NCBI GenBank assembly: GCA_022572285.1 | Contig: JACZWF010000022.1 | Coordinates: forward strand, 1 to 12,628 | Direction: 5' to 3' | DNA from: Nitrososphaerota archaeon | GTDB lineage: Archaea > Thermoproteota > Nitrososphaeria > Nitrososphaerales > UBA57 | Length of the DNA: 12,628 nucleotides | Shown here: positions 1 through 5,945 of the stretch, in pieces | Layout: each line of letters begins with the position of its first letter | Numbering within the stretch: position 1 is the first letter of the stretch | Made by a program: the position numbers and the translations under genes | Notes under the pieces: generated by a model | Seen by the model: only the letters and a program-made list of their open reading frames with translations | What the model was told of the DNA's origin: nothing | Databases searched by the model: none

Positions 1-137
1 AGTATCACCCTGAAGGGGATAAGCTCAAAATCCCCAGTTGGAGAGGAAGAATCCGTATCCTTACCCCGGACGGAACCGAATATGTTTTCAGTCCATCAAC
101 CGACCCTTTACAGCCTACTGATCAACCGAGGATTTGA
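1..137 (+). CDS. 3' end of an unidentified protein gene (truncated by the window edge)
   Basis: The frame beginning at base 3 is open for 44 codons and stops at TGA 135-137. The peptide is polar with a beta-rich look, contains the stretch WRGRIRILTPDGTEYVF, and ends in a proline-rich tail (DPLQPTDQPRI). Of the other two plus-strand frames, frame 2 is broken by stops, while frame 1 stays open to a TAA near 168 but gives a less protein-like composition, so this frame is preferred. I do not recognise the family. It ends about 50 nt before the next gene, which has its own TATA-like box, so the two need not be co-transcribed. That it is the C-terminus of a real gene is an inference from frame openness and composition only. 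Confidence 0.5.
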   Translation, partial: YHPEGDKLKIPSWRGRIRILTPDGTEYVFSPSTDPLQPTDQPRI

Positions 138-157
138 CAGAACCCTATCAATAATGA

Positions 158-168
158 TAATTAAATAA
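158..168 (+). promoter_or_regulatory. TATA-like promoter element for the substrate-binding-like gene
   Basis: An A/T-only run (TTAAATAA at 161-168) is centred about 25 nt upstream of ATG 190. That is the spacing expected if transcription starts at or next to the ATG (a leaderless mRNA). It supports ATG 190 over the in-frame GTG at 175. Confidence 0.4.
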
Positions 169-189
169 CTCAATGTGTCCCTCCAAGGT

Positions 190-1110
190 ATGGCAGATCG
201 TAGGTCCATTAATCTCAGCGTGAATGACTTGGCCTTCTATTGGTCTTTCCCTGAGATTGTCGCTTATGAAAGCAAGTTCTATCAGGAGGAGGAACTCGAT
301 GTGACTATCCACAATATCACTCCTGCTACAAAAGTTCCAAACAAAAGCAAGTTGTATATGGGGTTGCTGGAACGAGGCAAGGCGGACCTCTATCACGCGG
401 CGGAATGGGTATCGATTGGAAGAGCTGTTGCAAGTCCCGAGTCTAGAATAATTGCATGGTCACCCTGGGTACTTGGGGGTCTTAATGCTAGCTTCGGACT
501 CTACTCGAAGCCAGAGGTTAAGGAGCAAGGACTTGAGAGTCTAAAAGGCAAGCAAATTGCAGTCGAAGAGGGAACTGGTTCATATTATACTACAATCGAG
601 GATTTGGAAAGATATTTGCCTGTGGATTCCATAAACTTGAAGAAGGTGGGCGATCCTCACGAAAGACTCCTTCTCACCCTTAATGGTGACGTCTCGGCGG
701 CTAGTCTTCTTGGAGTCTACACTGACCTGGCTGTCCATGTCGGCCTTGTTCAACTGTTAGAATCGAGTAGAAGGAAGGGCACGGTAATGGTATCCAGAAC
801 GGGCCTAGGAAGAGATGTCCTACATCGGTTCATTAGCGCGACAAATCGCGCGATCGAAGCAATTAATCGAGATCCTGAGGGTTACAGAGATCTTTACTTT
901 TCCAAAGTAAAAGTGATTCTAGAACGATTTCCAGATCCGATCAAGAAACAGGGTCTAGAATTGAAGGAGAGCCTTAACATTCCCAGGTGGGCAAAGTGGG
1001 AACCTTATCCAAAGCAACGATTCGATGAGGCTTACTCTTGGATGGAAGAGAGAAAAATGGTAGAGAGCGGTTTCTCGTACGAGATGGTCTCGAGCTTGCA
1101 AGCGTTCTGA
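190..1110 (+). CDS. Substrate-binding-protein-like (NMT1/THI5/SsuA type PBP2 fold), no signal peptide
   Basis: This 306-residue protein has the pattern of type 2 periplasmic binding proteins of the NMT1/THI5/SsuA group. It has an N-terminal lobe with a 'fy.s.peivAYE..FY.eE.LDV' segment (about residues 13-40), a 'KADLYHAAEW' segment, 'SLKGKQIAVEEGTGSYYT' (about 115-135) and a C-terminal helical lobe. Such proteins normally bind a small nutrient (pyrimidine, sulfonate, nitrate or similar) for an ABC importer. Here the N-terminus is polar (MADRRSINLSVND) with no hydrophobic leader or lipobox, and no permease or ATPase gene is nearby, so a cytosolic binding or enzymatic role is equally possible. 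The substrate cannot be read from sequence. ATG 190 was chosen because a TATA-like box lies about 25 nt upstream; GTG 175 would add five residues. The gene is convergent with nth, with stops 7 nt apart. Confidence 0.75.
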   Translation: MADRRSINLSVNDLAFYWSFPEIVAYESKFYQEEELDVTIHNITPATKVPNKSKLYMGLLERGKADLYHAAEWVSIGRAVASPESRIIAWSPWVLGGLNASFGLYSKPEVKEQGLESLKGKQIAVEEGTGSYYTTIEDLERYLPVDSINLKKVGDPHERLLLTLNGDVSAASLLGVYTDLAVHVGLVQLLESSRRKGTVMVSRTGLGRDVLHRFISATNRAIEAINRDPEGYRDLYFSKVKVILERFPDPIKKQGLELKESLNIPRWAKWEPYPKQRFDEAYSWMEERKMVESGFSYEMVSSLQAF

Positions 1111-1117
1111 ATTGCAA

Positions 1118-1753
1118 CTAAGTGATTTTATAGGCTGATGGGCACACATCATTTAACACACATTTATCGCACTTTGGACGCCTTGACTGGCAGACAGCCC
1201 TTCCATGTAGGATTAAGAGCATGGAGATGCGTCCCCAGTTCCTCCTTTGGACAATGTGCATAAGATCTCTCTCTATGATTTCCGGGTTGGAGCTGACTGT
1301 CCATTTAAGCCTCCTTGACAACCTGGAAACATGTGTATCAACTGCTATTCCCTCTTGTTTATTGAAAACTGCTGAGAGCAATACATTCGCAGTTTTCCTT
1401 CCAACACCATCAAGTTTTAGAAGATCCGTCATGTTGCTTGGAAGTTGTGATCCATAATTATCAACAATAAGCCGAGAGGAATTTCGTATCCTAGCCGCCT
1501 TCAGATTATAGTATCCAGTCGGTCTAATCACCTGCTTCAGTTCGGGAAGATAGGCACCGGCAAAATCTTCAGGTGTTTTGTACTTCCTGAAAAGCTTCTT
1601 GGCAACCTTATTCACCCGTACGTCAGTGCATTGCGCCGAAAGAATTGTTGCGACCAGTAGTTGGAAAGGGGTCGAGAAATTAAGAGAAGTTCGTATTGGA
1701 GGATAGAGTTTAGATATCCTCCCCAAGACAGTCCTAACTGAAACGACGGTCAT
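1118..1753 (-). CDS. nth: Endonuclease III (DNA glycosylase/AP lyase)
   Basis: This base-excision-repair enzyme removes oxidised pyrimidines and cuts at abasic sites. The 211-residue length matches E. coli Nth. The helix-hairpin-helix is visible as LDGVGRKTANV around residues 114-124, with catalytic Lys120. The catalytic Asp is D139 in AVDTHVSRLSRRL. The C-terminal [4Fe-4S] loop is complete, with C188-x6-C195-x2-C198-x5-C204. The ATG lies 6 nt after the ilvD stop on the same strand with no clear promoter between, so the gene is probably co-transcribed with ilvD. That pairing has no obvious metabolic logic. Both enzymes carry Fe-S clusters ([4Fe-4S] here; IlvD usually [2Fe-2S] or [4Fe-4S]), but this may be coincidence. 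All key residues are present, so an active enzyme is expected. Confidence 0.96.
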   Translation of the reverse strand: MTVVSVRTVLGRISKLYPPIRTSLNFSTPFQLLVATILSAQCTDVRVNKVAKKLFRKYKTPEDFAGAYLPELKQVIRPTGYYNLKAARIRNSSRLIVDNYGSQLPSNMTDLLKLDGVGRKTANVLLSAVFNKQEGIAVDTHVSRLSRRLKWTVSSNPEIIERDLMHIVQRRNWGRISMLLILHGRAVCQSRRPKCDKCVLNDVCPSAYKIT

Positions 1754-1759
1754 TTCAAT

Positions 1760-3499
1760 TCATGAATTCTCTTTTTTATCCAAAAGAGGTGTAATATGAT
1801 CGGTGTTTGACAGATTAGGCTCTGAAGGAATGCAAATCGCGCCTTCGGCAGCTGACGAGACCAAACCCGCGTACTTTGCCAGAGCACCCCATCTGTACTT
1901 AGGTTTAGGAGGTATCCAAGCTTCCTTTCTCTCCCGAAGATCAATAGTACTCAAGTCGACGGTGAGTTTTCCACCTATTGCATCAATGGTGATTACATCA
2001 CCGTCCCTAAGTAACGCTATTGGCCCCCCAAGGGCAGCTTCGGGACAGACATGCCCCACCATTAGCCCGTGAGTAGCACCCGAAAATCTTCCATCCGTGA
2101 TTAACCCAACATCATCTCCCAGACCCTGACCTGCCAAGGCAGCTGTAACAGCCAACATTTCTCTCATCCCGGGTCCACCGCGCGGTCCCTCATATCGAAT
2201 GGCTACCACATTCCCCTCCATAATCTCGCGATTAGAGACAGCAGAAAACGCATCCTCCTCTCTCTCAAAAACTCTTACCTCACCCGTAATCGCCAACTTG
2301 TCTACTCCTGCGGTCTTCACTACAGCACCATCGGGCGCCAGATTTCCTCTCAGTATAGTGATTGTGCCGGTCGCAGTAATTGGGGAGGACACATCTCTGA
2401 CGATACCCTCAATACTCAGATTCTCATCTTTGAAGCGTGATAAGGCGTTGCCTAGTTCTTCCCCAGACACCGTCATAACATAACCATGCATCATTCCTGC
2501 TCCGAGCAACTTTTTCATAACAAGTGGGACACCCCCGACCCGATCAAGATCGTACATCACATATCTTCCGCCTGGTCTAAGGTCCGCTATATATGGTGTC
2601 CTTTTTCTTATTCTCTCAAAGTCATCAATTGAAAGTTTCACCTGAGCCTCCTTAGCGATCGCCAGGAGATGTAAAACTCCATTAGTTGAGCCACCCAATG
2701 CCTGAAGCAAAGTAATCGCGTTTTCGAATGCCTCAAAAGTCAAAATATCCCTCGGCTTTAGTCCAATCTCGAGGAGCTTCAATACCGCCTCTCCGGTCTC
2801 GCGACAAACTTCATCTCTTTTCAAATCGATTGCGGGTGGAGAGGCACTCCCTATCAATGCTATCCCAAGTGCTTCACTTATGGATGCCATCGTATTTGCC
2901 GTGTATAAGCCTGCGCAAGAACCAGGTCCTGGACATGCATTCAATTCTATCTCCCTCAATTGCTGAAGAGAGAGGTTCCCCGAGGTATACTTACCGACCG
3001 CTTCGAAGACATCTTGAATAGTCAGATTCCCATCGTTTAGGATTCCTGGCATTATTGTCCCTCCATAGACAAAGATTCCAGGAAGGTTGATCCTAGCCAG
3101 CGCCATGATCGATCCCGGAAGGCTCTTATCACAGCCAGCGATAGTTACAACTCCATCGTAACGATGTGCATGAATCATTAGCTCGATCGAATCTGCAATT
3201 ACTTCCCGACTTACCAGCGATGCTTTCATCCCCTCGTGACCCATTGCTATCCCATCGCTTACCGCAATTGAAACGAACTCTCGGGGAGTCCCTCCAGCTG
3301 ATGCCACCCCTTCCGACGCCTTTCTGGCCAGTCGATCCAGATGAATATTACAGGGAGTTGCCTGGTTCCATGTACTTGCAACCCCAATGAGGGGCCTTTC
3401 AAGGTCCTTATCATTTAGACCCATGGCTCTGAGCATGGCTCGGTGGGGTGCCTTTTCCGGTCCGTCTGTAACTTCCATGCTCCTTGTTCTTAATTTCAA
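1760..3499 (-). CDS. ilvD: Dihydroxy-acid dehydratase
   Basis: This enzyme dehydrates 2,3-dihydroxy-isovalerate and 2,3-dihydroxy-3-methylvalerate to the 2-keto acids that precede valine, isoleucine and leucine. At 579 residues it is full length. The three Fe-S ligand cysteines of the IlvD/Edd family are present: C50 (TPCN), C123 (AGCDKSLPG) and C195 (CPGPGSCAG). The C-terminal TDGRFSGATHG motif carries the proposed catalytic Ser473. The start is taken as TTG 3499. The first residues (MKLRTRS..VT.GPEKAPHRAMLRA) align with the usual archaeal start, whereas the ATG seven codons later would cut off conserved residues. A TATA-like run at 3521-3530 lies about 27 nt upstream of the TTG. No other ilv/leu genes are in the window, so the pathway genes are dispersed. 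Confidence 0.97.
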   Translation of the reverse strand: MKLRTRSMEVTDGPEKAPHRAMLRAMGLNDKDLERPLIGVASTWNQATPCNIHLDRLARKASEGVASAGGTPREFVSIAVSDGIAMGHEGMKASLVSREVIADSIELMIHAHRYDGVVTIAGCDKSLPGSIMALARINLPGIFVYGGTIMPGILNDGNLTIQDVFEAVGKYTSGNLSLQQLREIELNACPGPGSCAGLYTANTMASISEALGIALIGSASPPAIDLKRDEVCRETGEAVLKLLEIGLKPRDILTFEAFENAITLLQALGGSTNGVLHLLAIAKEAQVKLSIDDFERIRKRTPYIADLRPGGRYVMYDLDRVGGVPLVMKKLLGAGMMHGYVMTVSGEELGNALSRFKDENLSIEGIVRDVSSPITATGTITILRGNLAPDGAVVKTAGVDKLAITGEVRVFEREEDAFSAVSNREIMEGNVVAIRYEGPRGGPGMREMLAVTAALAGQGLGDDVGLITDGRFSGATHGLMVGHVCPEAALGGPIALLRDGDVITIDAIGGKLTVDLSTIDLRERKEAWIPPKPKYRWGALAKYAGLVSSAAEGAICIPSEPNLSNTDHITPLLDKKENS

Positions 3500-3520
3500 A
3501 GGTGATCTCTTTGGAGAAAA

Positions 3521-3530
3521 GATCTATTTC
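3521..3530 (-). promoter_or_regulatory. TATA-like promoter element for ilvD
   Basis: Read on the minus strand this is GAAATAGATC, centred about 27 nt before TTG 3499. The spacing equals that seen at other genes here and supports a leaderless ilvD mRNA starting at the TTG. Confidence 0.35.
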
Positions 3531-3545
3531 TGCCTTTTTGAAGAA

Positions 3546-3582
3546 GATCCTCGCTTTCAGATCCCGTCCAAATTCGAGGATC
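3546..3582. repeat. 8-bp inverted repeat in the divergent ilvD / LOR-SDH promoter region
   Basis: GATCCTCG (3546-3553) and CGAGGATC (3575-3582) are perfect inverted copies separated by 21 nt, with arm centres about 29 bp apart, close to three DNA turns. The right arm abuts the TATA-like box of the rightward gene and the left arm lies about 15 bp beyond the ilvD TATA-like box. The position suits a shared operator for two amino-acid metabolism genes, but a regulator is not identified. Confidence 0.4.
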
Positions 3583-3584
3583 AG

Positions 3585-3594
3585 AAATAAATAT
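3585..3594 (+). promoter_or_regulatory. TATA-like promoter element for the LOR/SDH-family gene
   Basis: The run AAATAAATAT is centred about 30 nt upstream of ATG 3620, which fits a leaderless start there. It overlaps the alternative ATG at 3593, arguing against 3593 as the translated start. Confidence 0.4.
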
Positions 3595-3619
3595 GCAAAA
3601 GTACCGACTCTTGACTGTA

Positions 3620-4882
3620 ATGTCGAACGCTTCGAAGAGTCAAGAGTACAAACAGGAAATCGAGGTCACGGGTCACCTCATCGATTCCATGATTCTGACC
3701 CGGATATTTGACAAGATCATGGATCTTAAGGGTGAATTCGAAGTTATAGAATTTAAGATTGGAAAAGAAAAAAGTGACAAAAGCTACGCGAAGTTATGGG
3801 TGAAGGCAGACACTCCTGAACATCTCAGAGAGATCTTAGAAGATGTTTACAACGCTGGAGCTACGCCAATTGAAATTACTTCGGCAACTCTAAACAGGGC
3901 ACCCAAAGATATGGTCTTGCCCACTGACTTCTATTCAACCACTAACAACCTCACATTCGTGCTACTCGATGGAGACTGGGTCGAAGTGGAAGATCAAATG
4001 ATGGATAAGGCCATCGTAGTGGACAGGGCGAGAAGGCTCGCGACTTGCAAACCAATTCGAGGGATTAGAGCGGGTGATGAAGTGGTCGTGGGAGATTCTG
4101 GAATTAGGATATCACCACCCGAGAGGCCGAGAGATGGAATGAATGTTTTCCAGTTCATGAGCAGCTACACTTCAACCGAGAAACCTGTCCAAACAGTAGC
4201 CAAGAGAATAGCGGAGGATGTTTTTGGTATCAAAAAGCGAAAAGGGAAGGTGGCCGTTGTTGCAGGTCCAGCAATAGTGCATACAGGTGCGACAGAGTCC
4301 TTAGCTTACCTAATAAGATCTGGTTATGTAAGCGTACTACTTGCGGGGAATGCGCTTCTGATTCACGATATCGAATACTCTCTCTTTGGAACATCCCTAG
4401 GGGTCGACCTTCAAAGCGGCTCTTCGAAATATCAAGGGCATCGCCACCATATGGTCGCGGTTAATGAGCTGTTCAAAGCTGGTTCTGTGGAAGGCCTTGT
4501 AAAGAATAATGCTCTTCGGTCTGGAATCATGTACGAATGCGTCAAGAGCGAAATACCATATGTCTTGGCTGGATCTATCAGAGATGATGGGCCCGCTCCA
4601 GGCGTAATCACTGATGTCGTGGAGGCACAACAGAAATACAAGGAAGCGTTGAAAGGACTCGATCTAGTGATAATGCTTTCTACTATGCTCCACTCTATTG
4701 CTGTTGGAAATATGCTTCCTTCTCGAGTAAAGGTGATAGCGGTAGACATAAACCCGTCAACGCTAACAAAACTACTCGACCGCGGCACCGATCAAGCAGT
4801 TGGAGTCGTTTCTGATGTGGGATCCTTTCTTCCGCTTGTAGTGAAATATCTCAAAGATCTAGAAAGTAAGGAGATTGTTTAA
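3620..4882 (+). CDS. LOR/SDH-domain (TIGR00300-type) ornithine cyclodeaminase-like enzyme
   Basis: The protein belongs to the archaeal family named for the LOR/SDH bifunctional conserved region. Members in methanogens have been shown to deaminate and cyclise ornithine to proline with NAD+, and related domains form the C-terminal half of cyanobacterial ArgZ/AgrE. The N-terminal LOR/SDH segment is visible as EVTGHLIDSMILTRIFDKIM followed by an EFEVIEFKIG strand. The Rossmann-like half begins near residue 209 with GKVAVVAGPAIVHTGATES and continues with VSVLLAGNALLIHDIE. The length (420 residues from ATG 3620) is normal for the family. ATG 3593 would add nine non-conserved residues and lies inside the probable TATA box, so 3620 is preferred. 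The likely role is proline synthesis or ornithine catabolism. The exact substrate is inferred from family, not seen. Confidence 0.88.
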   Translation: MSNASKSQEYKQEIEVTGHLIDSMILTRIFDKIMDLKGEFEVIEFKIGKEKSDKSYAKLWVKADTPEHLREILEDVYNAGATPIEITSATLNRAPKDMVLPTDFYSTTNNLTFVLLDGDWVEVEDQMMDKAIVVDRARRLATCKPIRGIRAGDEVVVGDSGIRISPPERPRDGMNVFQFMSSYTSTEKPVQTVAKRIAEDVFGIKKRKGKVAVVAGPAIVHTGATESLAYLIRSGYVSVLLAGNALLIHDIEYSLFGTSLGVDLQSGSSKYQGHRHHMVAVNELFKAGSVEGLVKNNALRSGIMYECVKSEIPYVLAGSIRDDGPAPGVITDVVEAQQKYKEALKGLDLVIMLSTMLHSIAVGNMLPSRVKVIAVDINPSTLTKLLDRGTDQAVGVVSDVGSFLPLVVKYLKDLESKEIV

Positions 4883-4891
4883 CCGGACGGT

Positions 4892-4903
4892 AAAGGTTTA
4901 ATC
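4892..4903 (+). promoter_or_regulatory. BRE/TATA-like promoter element for tfe
   Basis: AAAGGTTTAATC has a purine-rich BRE-like half followed by TTTAAT. Its TATA centre is 30 nt before TTG 4930. The 10-mer AAAGGTTTAA recurs exactly at 5471-5480 upstream of the tRNA gene. Confidence 0.5.
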
Positions 4904-4929
4904 TGACGGGATGATCTTGCGCAATATTA

Positions 4930-5436
4930 TTGAAGATTGAATATGAAGACTCTTTTGTAAAGATATCAGGATTATTAGGCGGAGAAGATTATGTCAAGGT
5001 TTCTCGGGCCCTCCTCAATAACGAGAATGCGACGGATGAGGAGATCGCAAGCGCCACTGGATTGAAGATCAATATGGTTAGGAAGTGCCTGTATGATCTC
5101 TTTGGTCGTTCGTTAATTACAGGAATTAGGGTGCGAGATCTGAAACGAGGGTGGTTCGTATACAGATGGAAAGCTCAAAGGGATCAAGTAGACGGGTTCA
5201 TCGATAATCAGAAGAGGAAAGCGTTGGAAAGGCTAGTGCAAAGACTCGCATATGAGGAGAGTAATGAATTCTATCATTGTGGGAGTGTAAGCTGTAGGAA
5301 ATATACGTTTAATGAGGCTATGGAAGTCTCCTTCCGGTGCCAGGCATGCACCAAATCATTGAACCTCGTGAATAACGCTGAAATCAAGGAAGCCCTTTCC
5401 TGGAAGATCGCGGAGATTCAGAAAGAGTCAACATAG
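4930..5436 (+). CDS. tfe: Transcription initiation factor E, alpha subunit (TFE alpha)
   Basis: This is the archaeal counterpart of the TFIIE alpha N-terminal half, a basal factor that helps RNA polymerase open promoters alongside TBP and TFB. The 168-residue protein has an extended winged-helix domain (about residues 15-90, with DEEIASATGLKINMVRKCLYDLFGRSLI as the recognition region), a basic linker helix (about 92-108) and a zinc ribbon with C117, C122, C137 and C140. The signature YTFNEAMEVSFRC sits between the cysteine pairs. The first pair is spaced CxxxxC, as I recall for some archaeal TFEs. The start is TTG 4930. No in-frame ATG fits, and a strong BRE/TATA-like box lies 30 nt upstream, giving an apparently leaderless TTG start. 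It lies 47 nt after the LOR/SDH gene but has its own promoter. Confidence 0.94.
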   Translation: MKIEYEDSFVKISGLLGGEDYVKVSRALLNNENATDEEIASATGLKINMVRKCLYDLFGRSLITGIRVRDLKRGWFVYRWKAQRDQVDGFIDNQKRKALERLVQRLAYEESNEFYHCGSVSCRKYTFNEAMEVSFRCQACTKSLNLVNNAEIKEALSWKIAEIQKEST

Positions 5437-5470
5437 CACGTGAGAGATCTTCGGTCAGTTCAACCCTGCA

Positions 5471-5482
5471 AAAGGTTTAAGG
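5471..5482 (+). promoter_or_regulatory. BRE/TATA-like promoter element for the tRNA-Met gene
   Basis: AAAGGTTTAAGG is a BRE-like AAAGG followed by TTTAAG. A start about 29 nt past the TATA centre falls near 5507, exactly where the leader hairpin begins. Confidence 0.5.
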
Positions 5483-5506
5483 CAGCTATTCCCGTCCTGC
5501 TGAGGG

Positions 5507-5529
5507 CTAGAGTACTTACGCTACTCTAG
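5507..5529 (+). other. Perfect 8-bp hairpin in the 5' leader of the pre-tRNA
   Basis: CTAGAGTA (5507-5514) pairs perfectly with TACTCTAG (5522-5529) around a 7-nt loop, CTTACGC, and a flanking G-T pair can extend it. It lies between the predicted transcription start (about 5507) and the first tRNA base (5536), so the primary transcript would begin with this hairpin, followed by six unpaired bases and the mature tRNA 5' end. Its function is unknown. RNase P leader structure, 5'-end protection or an independent small RNA are all possible. Confidence 0.55.
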
Positions 5530-5575
5530 TAAGATAGCGAGGTGGGGAAGCCAGGATTATCCCGGCGGGCTCATA

Positions 5576-5585
5576 TACTCGAGAG
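5576..5585 (+). other. Predicted 10-nt intron in the tRNA-Met anticodon loop (position 37/38)
   Basis: Removing TACTCGAGAG restores the normal loop CTCATAA. A relaxed splice motif is visible. CTCA (5570-5573) faces CGAG (5580-5583), giving three pairs and one A-C mismatch. Bulges are TA|T (5574-5576) and AG|A (5584-5586), and the anticodon stem forms the outer helix. No inner intron stem is possible at this length. It is at or below the short end of archaeal tRNA introns I know of. Confidence 0.7.
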
Positions 5586-5600
5586 ACCCGCAGATCGGTG

Positions 5601-5631
5601 ACTGCGTTCGGTTTCCCGAACGCGGCCGGAG
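5601..5631 (+). other. Predicted 31-nt intron in the tRNA-Met T arm (position 52/53)
   Basis: A bulge-helix-bulge motif is visible. Central 4-bp helix: TCGG (5595-5598) with CCGG (5626-5629), one U-G pair included. 3-nt bulges: TG|A (5599-5601) and AG|G (5630-5632). Inner stem: 10 bp, 5602-5611 with 5616-5625 around loop TTTC. Cuts after base 2 of each bulge excise exactly 5601-5631 and rebuild the T stem GGTGG. The outer exon helix is weak. Confidence 0.88.
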
Positions 5632-5704
5632 GTTCAAATCCACCCCTCGCTACCATCGTGTTAGTTTAATAGCGCACTTTTCGAGGGTCACTACGCGGGA
5701 AAAA

Positions 5705-5938
5705 TGGCAACTTCCTACCTTCTCAGAAGGCCGAGACTCCGAAGAATTCCTTCCCTACGAGACCGTCGCGCGCGCGCTACCCGCACTTGGTGTTACCCTA
5801 CTAGGATTCATAGCGGCTTCGATGCTTGGAGCCATCTACCTCACAGTATTCAAGATTGTTGTCCTCTGGCCGGTGTCTTGGTCCGTGGGCGGAGCGCTAG
5901 TCAGGAGTACGTCAATACCTGAAGCAAGGAAAAACTGA
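5705..5938 (+). pseudogene. Small hydrophobic (membrane) ORF lacking a normal start codon; possible frameshifted gene
   Basis: This frame is open through 5705-5938, stopping at TGA 5936-5938. It encodes about 77 residues with an acidic head (SEGRDSEEFLPYETVARA), one long or two short membrane segments (VTLLGFIAASMLGAIYLTVF, then IVVLWPVSWSVGGALV) and a polar tail (RSTSIPEARKN). It looks like a real membrane protein, but no ATG, GTG or TTG precedes the membrane part in this frame after the tRNA. The only nearby ATG (5704) is in another frame, whose product is arginine-rich and unconvincing. A one-base indel just after 5704, a non-standard start, or a decayed gene would explain this. TTTAAT at 5665-5670 could be its promoter, with transcription starting near 5697. 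It fills most of the gap between the tRNA and tiaS. Confidence 0.4.
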
Positions 5939-5945
5939 GCGAGAC

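Larger units (their letters stand above)
5536..5655 (+). tRNA. Initiator tRNA-Met (anticodon CAT) with two introns; CCA encoded
   Basis: The acceptor stem AGCGAGG (5536-5542) pairs with CCTCGCT (5645-5651). The discriminator is A5652 and the genome encodes CCA at 5653-5655. The D stem G10-G12/C23-C25 with G18G19 and the variable loop AGATC are normal. The anticodon stem GCGGG (5565-5569) pairs with CCCGC (5587-5591); the A1-U72 pair and three consecutive G-C pairs next to the loop mark an archaeal initiator. The anticodon CAT is 5572-5574. The anticodon loop is 17 nt instead of 7, and the T stem reads GGTG...G with a 31-nt insert before the T loop TTCAAAT (5633-5639). Removing 10 nt and 31 nt restores a canonical tRNA with T stem GGTGG/CCACC. 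Splicing would be by the archaeal tRNA endonuclease. It is convergent with tiaS. Confidence 0.93.

Noticed and set aside
3500..3508. Bases matching the 16S rRNA 3' end (GATCACCT) just before the ilvD start
   Set aside because: It has the anti-Shine-Dalgarno sense, not a ribosome-binding site. The match is short and probably chance.
5501..5535. The leader hairpin as part of a second, split or overlapping tRNA
   Set aside because: The stem is 8 bp, not the 5 bp of an anticodon arm, and no acceptor, D or T arm sequences surround it.
5704..5922. 72-codon plus-strand ORF starting at ATG 5704
   Set aside because: The translation is arginine-rich and low in structure, typical of a shadow frame. 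The neighbouring frame gives a convincing membrane segment over the same bases.
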